This document shows, piece after piece, positions 35,238 to 46,230 of a stretch of DNA of 64,000 nt; the first letter of the stretch is position 1, and the number at the start of each line of letters is the position of its first letter. The stretch spans positions 1 to 64,000 of the forward strand of contig NZ_FQVB01000023.1 of NCBI RefSeq assembly GCF_900129305.1. The letters are read 5' to 3'. Position numbers and translations under genes: made by a program. Source of the DNA: Desulfacinum infernum DSM 9756 (GTDB taxonomy: Bacteria; Desulfobacterota; Syntrophobacteria; Syntrophobacterales; DSM-9756). The notes beneath the pieces are model-generated. The model was not told the origin of the DNA, did not search any database, and saw only the letters and a list, made by a program, of their open reading frames with translations.

Positions 35238-35395
35238 GAGCCGGGAGGCGCCCCGCCGCCTTGGAATGGCCGGTCACTCCCTGTGGCGGTTTTCGCCGCG
35301 CCTCCGGCTTTGTTGGTCCGGCCCAAGAATGTGTTCGACCACAAAGAGGGGGCGCCTTGTGCGCGGCAGCATGCGCGCGCCGAAGGCGCCGGATC

Positions 35396-35433
35396 CTGGC
35401 ATGGGCCGCTCCGGCCGGGGCGGCCCATGCCAG
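35396..35433. repeat. 14-bp perfect GC-rich hairpin
   Basis: The arms at 35396-35409 and 35420-35433 are exact reverse complements around a 10-base GC-rich loop. No U-run follows. It is either a dispersed repeat or an mRNA stabiliser between ileS and lspA. Confidence 0.5.
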
Positions 35434-35509
35434 CACCTCCTATCCGTCTCTGCGAACTCTGCGTCTCTGCGGTGAACCCAGAAAAAAGGCCGCCCGGATG
35501 CCGCCTCCG

Positions 35510-38302
35510 TCACCCGGCCAACGCCTGCAAGGCCGCGTGGCAGCGCCCGCACACGCCGGGATGGTCGTCGAAGGTTCCCACGGTCTCCGATTTCACCCAG
35601 CACCGCCGGCACTTTTCCCCGGAGGCCGCCTCCACCAGCACCCGAAGACCTTCCACCTCCTGGCCCTCCACGGCTTCCCGCCAGTCCTCGCCTTCCTCCA
35701 TCCGCACGTCGGAGACGATGAAGACCGTGCGGAGAAGCTCCGCGTCGTCGGCGAAGAATGCCTTCCATCCATGGGGAAGAGACAGCCGGACCCGGGCATC
35801 CAGGGCGTGGCCGATGACTTTGGCCTGCCGCGCGGCCTCCAGGGCCCGGCTCACGTCGGCACGGAGCCGCAGGATCCGCTCCCACCGCTCTTCCAGCGCC
35901 GGATCCAGCAGGGCCTCGTCCACCTCCGGAAATCCCTCCATGTGCACGGAGGGGCCGTGGTTTCCAGGCAGGTGCCACCACGCCTCCTCGGCCGTAAACG
36001 AAAGGATCGGGGCCATGAGGCGCAGGAGCGTGGTGGTGATCCGATGGAGCACCGTCTGGGCCGCGCGGCGCTCCGGGCTCGCCGCCGGCGACGTGTAGAG
36101 GCGATCCTTCAGGATATCCAGATAGAAGGCGCTCAGGTCCACGGCGCAGTAGTTGTGAACGGTGTGATAGACGCGGTGGAACTCGAACCGGTCGTAGGCA
36201 CGCCGCACCTTTTCAATGATTTTCTGGAGAACATGGAGGGCGTAGCGGTCCAGTTCGGGCATCTTCTCCACGGGGACCGCATCCCGTTCCGGATCGAAGT
36301 CGTAGAGGTTCCCCAGGAGGTAGCGCCAGGTGTTGCGGATCCTGCGGTAGGCCTCGCTCAACCGCTTGAGGATGTCCTGGGAAATGCGGATGTCGTCCCG
36401 GTAGTCTTCCGCCGACACCCAAAGCCTCAGGATTTCGGCTCCGTATTGTTTGATGATTTCATCGGGAACGATCACGTTGCCCAGGGATTTGGACATCTTG
36501 TAGCCCTGGCCGTCCACCACGAATCCATGGGTGAGCACCGCCTTGTAGGGCGCCCGGTCCCGCGTTCCCACGGACGCCAGGAGCGACGAATGGAACCAGC
36601 CGCGGTGCTGGTCGCTCCCCTCCAGGTAGAGGTCCGCCGGGGATCGCAGGTAGGGCCGACGTTCCAGGACCGCCGCGTGGGAAACCCCGGAATCGAACCA
36701 CACGTCCAGGATGTCCATCTCCTTTTCCAAGTCCCGGCTTCCGCACCCCGGGCAGGCCGCCCCTTCCGGCAGCAGGTCTTCCACCGGCCTCTCAAACCAG
36801 CAATCGGCCCCTTCCTTTTCGAAAAGTTCCACCACGCGGTCGAATACCTCCCGGGAAGCCAGGATCTCCCCGCACGCTCGGCACCGGAAGGCGGTGATGG
36901 GCACCCCCCAGGACCGCTGCCTGGAGATGCACCAGTCGGGACGGTTTTCGATCATCTGGTAGATGCGGTCCCGGCCCCAGGACGGCACCCACTGGACCTG
37001 GTCGATGGCCTGGAGCGCCTTCTTTCGGAGATCGTTGATCTCCATGGAGATGAACCACTGCTCGGTGGCCCGGAAGATCACCGGTTGCTTGCAGCGCCAG
37101 CAGTGAGGATAGCTGTGGGTGATCTCCCTTTCCAGAACGAGCTTGTCCAGTTCCTTGAGCTTGGCGTTGACGTCCTTGTTGGCGTCGAAGACGAACCGAC
37201 CGGCGAAAAGCGGCACCTCCTCCGTGAAGCGGCCGTCGTCATCCACCGGCGAATAGACATCCAGACCGTATTCCAGGGCCATGTCGTAGTCTTCGCGGCC
37301 GTGGCCGGGGGCCGTATGGACGCAGCCGGTGCCGGCGTCCAGGGTGACGTGGGTTCCCAAAACCAGGACGGATTCGCGGTCCACAAAGGGATGGCGGCAC
37401 TTGAGGCCCTTGAGTTCCGGTCCGTCGAATCGCCGAAGAATCCTGTAATCCTCGATTCCGAAGGCCTGCATGCAATTTTCCAGCAGGCCCTCCGCAAGGA
37501 TCCAGACTTCGCCGCTGGCTTCCACGGCCACGTACCGGAAGTCCGGGTGGACCGTGATGGCCAGGTTGGCGGGAAGGGTCCAGGGTGTGGTGGTCCAGAT
37601 GAGAACGGACACGTCCTTGCCAGCCAGCTCCGGAAAGGCCGCCCGACTCTCGTCGGTCATGGGAAACTTGACGTAGATGGACGGCGAGACATGGTCGTGG
37701 TATTCCACCTCGGCTTCGGCCAGAGCCGTGCGGCAGCTGCAGCACCAGTAGACGGGCTTCTTGCTCCGGACCACGCTCCCCCGCTCGAAGAACCGCCCCA
37801 ACTCCCGGGCGATGGTGGCCTCATAGTCGTAGCTCATGGTGAGATAGGGATTGTCCCATTCGCCCAGGACCCCCAGCCGCTTGAACTCGTTTCGCTGGAT
37901 GTCGATGAATTTTTCCGCGTACTTGCGGCAGCGGCGGCGGATCTCCACCTGGGTCATGGTCTTCTTCTTAGGTCCCAGTTCCTTGTCCACCTGGTGTTCG
38001 ATGGGCAGCCCGTGGCAGTCCCAGCCCGGCACGTAGATGGCGTCGAAGCCGCTCATCTGGCGGCTTTTGACGATCATGTCCTTGAGGATCTTGTTGAGGG
38101 CCGTTCCCAGGTGAATGTGACCGTTGGCGTAGGGAGGGCCGTCGTGGAGAATGTAAGGCGTTCGCCCCGAGGACTGACGGCGAAGGGTGTTGTAGAGGTC
38201 CATCTGCTCCCATTTGGCCAGGATTTCCGGTTCGCGCTGAGACAGGTTGGCCTTCATGGGAAACTTCGTCCTGGGAAGATTGAGCGTATCTTTGTAGTCC
38301 AT
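35510..38302 (-). CDS. ileS: Isoleucyl-tRNA synthetase
   Basis: 930 residues, the normal length. The HIGH motif is PPYANGHIHLGTALNK near residues 60-75, the KMSKS motif is GYKMSKSLGN near 600, and the C-terminal zinc site is CRRCWVKSETVG then CGRCH. The editing domain lies between (TTPWTLPANLAITVHP). The start at 38302 (MDYKDTLNLPRTKF) is preferred over an ATG 33 bases earlier, as the family begins close to this point. It precedes lspA. Confidence 0.96.
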   Translation of the reverse strand: MDYKDTLNLPRTKFPMKANLSQREPEILAKWEQMDLYNTLRRQSSGRTPYILHDGPPYANGHIHLGTALNKILKDMIVKSRQMSGFDAIYVPGWDCHGLPIEHQVDKELGPKKKTMTQVEIRRRCRKYAEKFIDIQRNEFKRLGVLGEWDNPYLTMSYDYEATIARELGRFFERGSVVRSKKPVYWCCSCRTALAEAEVEYHDHVSPSIYVKFPMTDESRAAFPELAGKDVSVLIWTTTPWTLPANLAITVHPDFRYVAVEASGEVWILAEGLLENCMQAFGIEDYRILRRFDGPELKGLKCRHPFVDRESVLVLGTHVTLDAGTGCVHTAPGHGREDYDMALEYGLDVYSPVDDDGRFTEEVPLFAGRFVFDANKDVNAKLKELDKLVLEREITHSYPHCWRCKQPVIFRATEQWFISMEINDLRKKALQAIDQVQWVPSWGRDRIYQMIENRPDWCISRQRSWGVPITAFRCRACGEILASREVFDRVVELFEKEGADCWFERPVEDLLPEGAACPGCGSRDLEKEMDILDVWFDSGVSHAAVLERRPYLRSPADLYLEGSDQHRGWFHSSLLASVGTRDRAPYKAVLTHGFVVDGQGYKMSKSLGNVIVPDEIIKQYGAEILRLWVSAEDYRDDIRISQDILKRLSEAYRRIRNTWRYLLGNLYDFDPERDAVPVEKMPELDRYALHVLQKIIEKVRRAYDRFEFHRVYHTVHNYCAVDLSAFYLDILKDRLYTSPAASPERRAAQTVLHRITTTLLRLMAPILSFTAEEAWWHLPGNHGPSVHMEGFPEVDEALLDPALEERWERILRLRADVSRALEAARQAKVIGHALDARVRLSLPHGWKAFFADDAELLRTVFIVSDVRMEEGEDWREAVEGQEVEGLRVLVEAASGEKCRRCWVKSETVGTFDDHPGVCGRCHAALQALAG

Positions 38303-38440
38303 CGTGCGTCCCTCGGTCCCTCCTGAAGTCGCCATGCATTGAAGCCTTTTAAGGGTTTTTCGTGAGTCAACCGTGAAGAACCTATGCTTGTAGCACAGAG
38401 CCGCGCCAAGTCAAGGTTCCAATGGATGTGAGCGTTCCAT

Positions 38441-38469
38441 AAAAAAAGGCCTCCCCGGCGGGGAGGCCT
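38441..38469 (-). terminator. Rho-independent terminator of groEL
   Basis: A perfect stem AGGCCTCCCC-GGC-GGGGAGGCCT (38447-38469) is followed, read leftward, by seven T. It is a textbook intrinsic terminator. Confidence 0.9.
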
Positions 38470-38503
38470 CCCACACGCGCCATGGAAACGCGCCATTTCC
38501 TTC

Positions 38504-40150
<1,647 letters not shown>

Positions 40151-40179
40151 TCAGGGTTGGGTGATTCGCTCGGACCGGT

Positions 40180-40470
40180 TTACTTTTCGATAATGGCCAG
40201 GATGTCGTCTTCGCGCATGATGAGGAGCTCTTCGCCTTCCACCTTCACATCCGTTCCGGCGTACTTGCTGAACAACACCCGGTCGCCTTCCTTCACGTCC
40301 AGCGGGCGGCGCGTGCCGTCTTCCATGAGCTTGCCGCTTCCGACGGCGATGATTTCACCCTGGATGGGCTTTTCCTTGGCCGTGTCGGGAATGATGATAC
40401 CGCCGGCGGTCCGTTCTTCCTCTTCCAGACGCTTGACCACAACACGATCATTGAGGGGCTTGAGTTTCAT
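40180..40470 (-). CDS. groES: Co-chaperonin GroES
   Basis: 96 residues. The start at 40470 has AAAGGAG 8 bases upstream. Signatures are [33 protein letters not shown] (mobile loop) and [18 protein letters not shown]. It caps GroEL. A CIRCE element and a sigma-70 promoter lie about 60 bases upstream. Confidence 0.97.
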   Translation of the reverse strand: MKLKPLNDRVVVKRLEEEERTAGGIIIPDTAKEKPIQGEIIAVGSGKLMEDGTRRPLDVKEGDRVLFSKYAGTDVKVEGEELLIMREDDILAIIEK

Positions 40471-40531
40471 GGATTCGACTCCTTTCTTCGATTGGATTGT
40501 TGCGCAACGGAAGAAAACATGCGCACCCCTA

Positions 40532-40558
40532 TTAGCACTCACTCAAGACGAGTGCTAT
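40532..40558 (-). promoter_or_regulatory. CIRCE operator (HrcA site)
   Basis: TTAGCACTC, 9 bases, GAGTGCTAT. It differs from the consensus TTAGCACTC-N9-GAGTGCTAA only in the last base. It overlaps the start region of the groES promoter, so HrcA should repress groES-groEL. Confidence 0.93.
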
Positions 40559-40584
40559 ATAATCATGTGGGACCCCGTTGGCAA
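40556..40584 (-). promoter_or_regulatory. Sigma-70 promoter of groES-groEL
   Basis: Read leftward: TTGCCA (40579-40584), 17 bases, TATATA (40556-40561). The spacing is ideal and the -10 touches the CIRCE element. Confidence 0.75.
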
Positions 40585-40594
40585 GAGGGAAAAC

Positions 40595-42316
40595 TCAGAA
40601 GGCGGGCAGAATCAGGGTGAAGGAGGTGGAAAAGTCGGGATCGGAATCCAAGCGGATGCGACCTCCCGCCTCTTCCACCAACCGGTAGACGATGCTCAGG
40701 CCCAGCCCCATGTGGCCGTCCTTGGTCGTAAAATGGGGCTCAAAGATGCGGGAGCGATGGGCCGGATCGATTCCGGGTCCGGTGTCCGAGACGTTCACCA
40801 CGATCCTCCGGCCGTCGGTGGCGGTCTCCGGGAAAGCCCGAATTCCAATGCTTCCTCCCTGAGGCAGGGCTTCGGCGGCGTTGGCCAGCAGGTGCCACAG
40901 GATCTGGTGCAGGTGGCGGGGCGGCATCTTGGCGACGGCTCCCGGATCTACTTCCGTGTGGATCTGGTGGGAAGCGCCCAGGTGCTTGGAATCTTGCAAG
41001 GCTTCCACGGCCTGTTGGACGGCCTCGCGAAGGAGAACCGGCTGCGGACTCTCCCCCTGACGGGCCTCCCGGGCGAGCCACAAGTAGCGGGTCAACAAGT
41101 TATTGATCCGCTCCACTTCTCTTTGAAGAATCCGGTTGAGTCTCCGGGCCGACTCGTCCACCGGCCCGTCGTTTTCCAGGATCTGCACCACGCCGCTTAT
41201 CGCCGCCAGCGGGTTCTTGATTTCGTGGATGATCTCTCCGGCCATTTTTCCGGCAAAGGCCAGTTGTTCCAGGCGCCGAACGTGCTCTTCCATGGCTTTG
41301 AGGCGGGTCTGGTCCATGAGGAGCACGATCCTTCTGTCACCGGGTGCTGTTTCGGGCTTTTCTTTGAACCGGGTGAGGCTCACCAGAAGCGAGCGCCGGA
41401 TGGTGCCGGAGTCGCGGACCGTCACTTCCTGCGGGAGCGGCATTTCCGTTGTCCGCCCCCGAGTCTCGGCGCGGGATTTGGGTGCTCGCTGGACAATCTC
41501 GTGCAGCCGCGGCTCCACCCGCTCGAGGGGCTTTCCGACCAAGGCTCCGGGGTCCGCTTCCAGGAGCAGGTGGGCCGTCGGGTTGGCAAATTGCACCAGG
41601 CCGGCTTCATCCAGGATCAGCAGCCCGGCCCCCATGCGCTCCACCATGTTCCGGTAGGAGTCTTCCACCCATTCCAGCTCCTCTTTGCTCGCTCGGGCCT
41701 CTTGGAGGGATCGGCGGAACTGGGACGCCAGGTGTCCGCTCAAGAAGGCGACCAGAAAGAAGGCCGCCATGGAAACAATGAGGATGTAGAAGTAGTGATC
41801 GCTGCCCCTGGGGACTGAACCTCCCGGAAGGAAATGAAGCGGGCGGATCCAGCCGAAGTATTGGAGGTCCAGAAGCGCCCCGTAGGCCATGCTGGAGGCG
41901 GCCGCCGCCAGAAAGGCCCCCCGCTGGTAGAAGAAGACGGCGGCAGCGATGATGATGGGGATGTAGAGGAAACCGAACGGGCTTTCCACCCCTCCCGAAA
42001 GGAAGATCAGGATCGTCACGGCGAGGATATCGATGAGGAACTGTCCGGCGGCGAAGAGCCGCACGGCCCTGATGAACCGGAGGATCCCGGCCGCCACGAC
42101 GGTCACCAGGAAGAGGATCGCTGAAAAGAGGTAGAGGGGGGTGAGGGGCGGCGCCAGCAGGTTTCCCCGAAGACGAAACTGGAAAAGGAAGGTGACCACA
42201 AGGAAGAACACCGCAGCCAGGAGACGAAAGACCAGGTGCGCCTGGACCTTACGAAAGATCCCGTTTTCCCGGACTTCGTCGGAAGGTTCTCCGGCCTGGG
42301 AAGAATTCTTTGTCAT
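40595..42316 (-). CDS. pilS: Membrane sensor histidine kinase PilS-like
   Basis: 573 residues. The start at 42316 has AGGATCC upstream. Six or so transmembrane helices fill about 30-200. A PAS domain follows (about 230-330, SYRNMVERMGAGLLILDEAG), then HisKA with MAGEIIHEIKNPLAAISGVV and an intact ATPase domain (HLLANAAEALPQGG, VSDTGPGIDPAHR, GLGLSIVYRL). Architecture and position after pilB-pilC fit PilS, which activates PilR for sigma-54 transcription of pilA. No pilR follows; groES does. Confidence 0.85.
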   Translation of the reverse strand: MTKNSSQAGEPSDEVRENGIFRKVQAHLVFRLLAAVFFLVVTFLFQFRLRGNLLAPPLTPLYLFSAILFLVTVVAAGILRFIRAVRLFAAGQFLIDILAVTILIFLSGGVESPFGFLYIPIIIAAAVFFYQRGAFLAAAASSMAYGALLDLQYFGWIRPLHFLPGGSVPRGSDHYFYILIVSMAAFFLVAFLSGHLASQFRRSLQEARASKEELEWVEDSYRNMVERMGAGLLILDEAGLVQFANPTAHLLLEADPGALVGKPLERVEPRLHEIVQRAPKSRAETRGRTTEMPLPQEVTVRDSGTIRRSLLVSLTRFKEKPETAPGDRRIVLLMDQTRLKAMEEHVRRLEQLAFAGKMAGEIIHEIKNPLAAISGVVQILENDGPVDESARRLNRILQREVERINNLLTRYLWLAREARQGESPQPVLLREAVQQAVEALQDSKHLGASHQIHTEVDPGAVAKMPPRHLHQILWHLLANAAEALPQGGSIGIRAFPETATDGRRIVVNVSDTGPGIDPAHRSRIFEPHFTTKDGHMGLGLSIVYRLVEEAGGRIRLDSDPDFSTSFTLILPAF

Positions 42317-42513
42317 GGATCCTGTGGTGCCCCCCTGGCTGCTCAGAAAATTTCCAGCCTGTATGAGACATGACCCATCCAAGAAACGGGATCTGCAGGG
42401 CGAAAGATTTCTCACCCCTGCCTTGTTCCCTGTTTCCGGAAGATCCTCTTTTTCATGGTGCCTGCGGCGGCGGATGGAGTGCCGTGATCGTCGGGAAACG
42501 GGACCGACCGCGC

Positions 42514-43731
42514 TCAGGACCCCCGGGACACCACGTCGGCCAGTTGGAAGATGGGCATGTACATGGCCACCAGCAACCCGCCGATGGTCACGCCCAAAAA
42601 GACGATGAGCATGGGTTCCAGAAGGGACGTGAGGGCCTCCACGGTGGCATCCACTTCCTCGTCGTAGAAGTCCGCCACCTTGGCCAGCATGGCGTCCAGG
42701 GCTCCGGTGGCCTCGCCCACGGACACCATGTGGATCACCATGGGCGGGAAGATGCCGGAGTCCTGCAGGGGTTCTGCCAGCGTCTTTCCTTCCGACACCG
42801 CCTTCTGAGCGTCCCGGATGGCGCGCTCGATGACCGTGTTGCCCGCCGTGGCCGCCACCAGCTCCATGCTCTCCAGGATGGGCACACCGCTACCCAGCAT
42901 GGTTCCGAGGGTTCGCGTGACACGGGCCAGAGCCACCTTTTTCAGCAAAAGGCCGAAGACGGGAATCCGGAGCGCCAGGCGATCCGTGAGGTCACGCCCC
43001 CTCTTGGTCTTTCGGAATCGGGAGAAAAGGACGGCTAGGAGGATTCCGCCGAGGATCATCCAATGGAAGTAACTCTTCGTAAAGTCGCTCATGTTGATCA
43101 CCACCTGGGTCATGGTCGGAAGCGCCGCACCGGCATCCCGGAACAGACCGGCGAAGACGGGTATGACGTAAATAAGGATGACGGCGATGACGATGACGGC
43201 GATGGAGACGACGATCGCCGGATAGGTCATGGCCCCCTTGACCTTCTTTTTCAGGGCCGCCACCTTTTCCAAGTAGGCGGCCAGGCGGGTCAGCGTCACG
43301 TCCAGGATGCCGCCCGCTTCGCCGGCGGCCACCAGGTTGACGAACAGCTGGTCGAAGACCTTGGGGTGTTTCCTCAAGGACTCCGAGAAGGTGGCCCCCT
43401 CTTCCACATCTTTTTTGATTTCTTTCAAGACCTTCCGGAAGGCCTTGTTTTCCGTCTGGTCCCGCAGGATCTCCAGACATTGAATGATGGGAAGACCGGC
43501 ATCGATCATGGTGGAAAACTGGCGGGTGAAGAGGACCAAATCCTTTTCCCCGACCTTTTCCTGCAGCGCCGGGATGTATTCCAGCAGGTCCTTGGGCTTC
43601 GGTTTGAGGGATTTGAGGGTGACCCCTTGGCGTTCCAGGATCTGGCGGGCGATGGTGATGTTGTCCGCCTCCAGCTCCCCCTTCACCTTCAGCCCTTTTC
43701 GGTTGACGCCTTTCCAGATGAATTCGGGCAT
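42514..43731 (-). CDS. pilC: Pilus inner-membrane platform protein PilC
   Basis: 405 residues. It has two GspF domains (about 70-195 and 270-395), each with the family pattern (FTRQFSTMIDAGLPIIQCLE; ALARVTRTLGTMLGSGVPIL) and transmembrane helices near 170-195, 222-240 and 375-395. GSF-type GEATGALDAMLAKVADFYD is clear. It recruits the PilB motor and pilin subunits. It starts 10 bases after the pilB stop. Confidence 0.95.
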   Translation of the reverse strand: MPEFIWKGVNRKGLKVKGELEADNITIARQILERQGVTLKSLKPKPKDLLEYIPALQEKVGEKDLVLFTRQFSTMIDAGLPIIQCLEILRDQTENKAFRKVLKEIKKDVEEGATFSESLRKHPKVFDQLFVNLVAAGEAGGILDVTLTRLAAYLEKVAALKKKVKGAMTYPAIVVSIAVIVIAVILIYVIPVFAGLFRDAGAALPTMTQVVINMSDFTKSYFHWMILGGILLAVLFSRFRKTKRGRDLTDRLALRIPVFGLLLKKVALARVTRTLGTMLGSGVPILESMELVAATAGNTVIERAIRDAQKAVSEGKTLAEPLQDSGIFPPMVIHMVSVGEATGALDAMLAKVADFYDEEVDATVEALTSLLEPMLIVFLGVTIGGLLVAMYMPIFQLADVVSRGS

Positions 43732-43741
43732 GAGCTTCTCC

Positions 43742-45484
43742 CTAGTCCTTGACGGTTGCGCGAATGACCTCTTCCACGGAGGTAATGCCTTCCTTGAGTT
43801 TGTTGATGCCGCTCTGGCGCAGGGTCAGCATCCCCTCCCGCATGGCTTCCGCCTTGATCTCCGACGCGGACGCTCCCACGAGAACCAGCTCCCGGATGGC
43901 ATCGGTCATGGTCATCACCTCGTAGAGGGCGATTCGGCCCCGGTAGCCCGTGTTGCTGCAGGCCATGCAGCCCCGCCCCCGGTAGCATTTGAAGGTTCCC
44001 ACGTCCTCTTCATTCACCCCCAGCTCCAGGAGGGCCTCCGGCGGGATTTCCTCCTCCACTTTGCACTCCGGACACACCTTTCGGGCCAGGCGCTGGGCCA
44101 GGACCAGGTTGACGGCGGAAGCCACCAGGAACGGTTCCACGCCCATGTTGAGCAGCCGGTTGACCGTGCTGGGGGCGTCGTTGGTGTGCAGGGTGCTCAG
44201 CACCAAATGGCCCGTGAGAGCGGCCTTGATGGCCACCTCCGCCGTTTCGAAATCGCGGATCTCGCCCACCATGATGATGTCCGGATCCTGGCGCAGGAAC
44301 GACCGGAGCGCCGCAGCGAAGTTGAGGCCGATGGCTTCATGGACCTGCACCTGGTTGATGCCCGGAAGGCTGAACTCCACGGGGTCTTCCGCCGTGGAGA
44401 TGTTGTGGCTGATCTTGTTCAGTTCCGAAAGCGCGCTGTAGAGCGTGGTGGTCTTGCCGCTTCCCGTGGGCCCGGTGACCAGCACCATGCCGTAAGGCCG
44501 GTAGATGGCCTCCCGGAAGGCGTCCAATTGCTTGGGCTCGAAACCCAGCTTGGTCATGTCCAGCTGGAGGTTGGACTTGTCCAGAAGACGCAGCACCACC
44601 TTCTCGCCGAAAAGGGTGGGCAGGACGGAAACGCGAAACTCCATCTCCCCGCCCTTGGCCTTCAGCTTGATGCGCCCGTCCTGGGGAAGGCGTCTTTCCG
44701 CGATATCCAGGCGGCTCATGATCTTGAGCCTTGAAATAATGGCGTTTCGCAACTGAAAAGGCGGGTGCATCACTTCGTAGAGCACCCCGTCGATGCGGTA
44801 GCGCACCCGCATCTTTTTCTCGTAACATTCCACATGAATATCACTGGCCTTCTTGCGGATGGCGTCCAACAAGATCAGGTTGACCAGTTTGACCACCGGG
44901 GCCTCTCCGGCGGCATTTTCCAGGTTGCCCAGGTCGATTTCATCCGAGGATTCAACCAGATCCACATCGTCGGCCTCCTCCCGGATCATGCCCATGACTT
45001 CTTCCAGGCTTTCCTGGGAGCCGGCGTTGAGATGCTCGATGGTCTGTCGGATCAGACCCTCCGGCGCCACATGCACCCGGACGTTTTTCTGGGTGATGAA
45101 GCGAACGTCGTCGATCACGAAAAGATTTCCGGGATCGGAAGTGGCCAGGTGAAGGGTGTTGCCCACCAACCCCAGCGGCACCACCTGGTACTTGTGGATC
45201 ACCTGGGGAGGAACCAGCTCCAGGACCTTCTTGGGTATGTGCTTCGCGGCGGGATTGACCACCGGGACCCGGAATTGCTTGGCCAGAAATTCCGCAAGGA
45301 TCCTTTCATCGATCAGACCCTGCCGGATCAAAATGGCCCCCAGCCGTTCGCCGTTGCGGCTCTGCTCCTGGAGGGCCGATTCCAGATCCTCCGGCCGAAT
45401 GAGACCGCCATCCACCAGCAACTGTCCGATCTTGTTGCGCAAAGACGTGGTGCGTTCCCTCGCCGTTTCCTTCATGGTCGTCAT
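43742..45484 (-). CDS. pilB: Pilus extension ATPase PilB
   Basis: 580 residues. An N-terminal MshEN-like tandem repeat (about 18-70) reads KIGQLLVDGGLIRPEDLESA and RLGAILIRQGLIDERILAEF, each 24 residues and ending in Gln; such domains bind c-di-GMP in related motors. Walker A is GPTGSGKTTTLYSAL, Walker B is DPDIIMVGEIRD, and a four-Cys zinc site is CPEC then CMAC. It powers pilus growth. Its partner pilT is not in the window. A FliA-like motif and a shared 18-base motif lie upstream. Confidence 0.95.
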   Translation of the reverse strand: MTTMKETARERTTSLRNKIGQLLVDGGLIRPEDLESALQEQSRNGERLGAILIRQGLIDERILAEFLAKQFRVPVVNPAAKHIPKKVLELVPPQVIHKYQVVPLGLVGNTLHLATSDPGNLFVIDDVRFITQKNVRVHVAPEGLIRQTIEHLNAGSQESLEEVMGMIREEADDVDLVESSDEIDLGNLENAAGEAPVVKLVNLILLDAIRKKASDIHVECYEKKMRVRYRIDGVLYEVMHPPFQLRNAIISRLKIMSRLDIAERRLPQDGRIKLKAKGGEMEFRVSVLPTLFGEKVVLRLLDKSNLQLDMTKLGFEPKQLDAFREAIYRPYGMVLVTGPTGSGKTTTLYSALSELNKISHNISTAEDPVEFSLPGINQVQVHEAIGLNFAAALRSFLRQDPDIIMVGEIRDFETAEVAIKAALTGHLVLSTLHTNDAPSTVNRLLNMGVEPFLVASAVNLVLAQRLARKVCPECKVEEEIPPEALLELGVNEEDVGTFKCYRGRGCMACSNTGYRGRIALYEVMTMTDAIRELVLVGASASEIKAEAMREGMLTLRQSGINKLKEGITSVEEVIRATVKD

Positions 45485-45548
45485 AGAGCATCCGTTTAGA
45501 GGGCAAATGGCATCATCACCGCTCGGGGTATTGCAACTCCCTTTAAGA

Positions 45549-45575
45549 GAATCGCCAAAATCCCGGAAAACTTTA
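45549..45575 (-). promoter_or_regulatory. Possible FliA-like promoter of pilB
   Basis: Read leftward: TAAAGTTT, 11 bases, GGCGATTC. The -35 is a perfect match to the FliA consensus, but the -10 matches only 5 of 8 bases. The position (about 65 bases before pilB) is suitable. It could be chance. Confidence 0.3.
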
Positions 45576-45594
45576 GTCTCTTTACGAGGTTTTT

Positions 45595-45612
45595 TTCGTC
45601 GAACAAGGTTTT
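45595..45612. promoter_or_regulatory. 18-base motif shared with the DUF1015 upstream region (copy 1)
   Basis: TTCGTCGAACAAGGTTTT, 17 of 18 identical to 52665-52682. It lies between the divergent pilB and PxxKW genes. It holds the palindromic core TTCGTCGAA. An operator is possible. Confidence 0.4.
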
Positions 45613-45619
45613 AAACCGC

Positions 45620-45647
45620 TTGACATGGGCTTTTTCGTGAGTAGTAT
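45620..45647 (+). promoter_or_regulatory. Sigma-70 promoter of the PxxKW gene
   Basis: TTGACA, 16 bases, TAGTAT, about 50 bases before the start codon. The -35 is perfect. Confidence 0.6.
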
Positions 45648-45696
45648 TACCGCGATTTTCACTGGAGAACCTAGAAAGAAATGGGAGGTGGTCATC

Positions 45697-45981
45697 ATGG
45701 TTTGCCAAACGCTGAAGGCGGGTGCCGACTGCGCCTTCATGACGAAGTCCGGATGTGGGTACAATGGGGGTCAATGCCACCAGGTGGTGGAGCAGTGCGA
45801 AGGTTGCGCGCGGATCGTGGAGTTTCCCGCAGGTCGCTTTTGCATGAGCTATCCCAATCCGAGCATCAAGTGGAAAACGGGGCACTGCAACTTCGCAACG
45901 CATGTGAAGGCTCCGGTCACAACCGCTCAGGCGAAGATCAACCCGCTGAAGGCATCCAAGCGAGCCACGAAGCGCAAATAG
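45697..45981 (+). CDS. PxxKW-family cysteine-rich protein
   Basis: 94 residues. The start at 45697 has GGAGG 8 bases upstream. Cysteines occur in MVCQTLKAGADCAFM, SGCGYNGGQC, EQCEGCARIV, RFCMSYP and GHCNFA; the motif PSIKW (about residue 55) gives the family name. A basic tail ends the protein. The family occurs in sulfate reducers and relatives; a metal or cluster-binding role is likely but not shown. It has its own promoter and terminator, and the oxidoreductase pair follows. Confidence 0.85.
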   Translation: MVCQTLKAGADCAFMTKSGCGYNGGQCHQVVEQCEGCARIVEFPAGRFCMSYPNPSIKWKTGHCNFATHVKAPVTTAQAKINPLKASKRATKRK

Positions 45982-46015
45982 CGACATATTTGGCTTTTGG
46001 TCGACGCGCCACAAG

Positions 46016-46066
46016 GTGAGAGCCCCCCTCCTGGAACCCACCGCGAGGAAGCTCTCACTTTTTTTT
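46016..46066 (+). terminator. Terminator after the PxxKW gene
   Basis: GTGAGAGC (46016-46023) pairs with GCTCTCAC (46051-46058), followed by eight T. The loop is unusually long (27 bases), so a second structure inside is possible. Confidence 0.75.
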
Positions 46067-46230
46067 GACCTCAAGCCTCCCTCCCCCGCCATCCATCCCC
46101 GATGGAACGCCCAAATCCATTGACTTCAGGGGCCTTCGTCGATATGTGAGTAAAACGCTTCCTCGGCAGCGGTTTGTCCATCTCAAACACGGTTTTACGC
46201 CTCACGGAAACGGAAAGGACAGCGGACATC

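Larger units (their letters stand above)
35134..35509. other. Repeat-rich gap between ileS and lspA
   Basis: No gene is supported. It includes a REP-like element (35214-35237), an 8-bp inverted repeat GGCGCCTT...AAGGCGCC (about 35351-35391), the 14-bp hairpin at 35396-35433, and a triple CTGCG-type unit (35447-35477). Together they look like accumulated dispersed repeats within a normally tight operon. Confidence 0.55.

Noticed and set aside
35261-38326. A 1021-residue open frame on the plus strand
   Set aside because: It is antisense to ileS, which has all synthetase motifs. Long antisense frames are expected in GC-rich coding DNA.
45520-45575. A TTGCA element before pilB as a sigma-54 promoter
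   Set aside because: The GG that should lie at -24 is not at the required distance.
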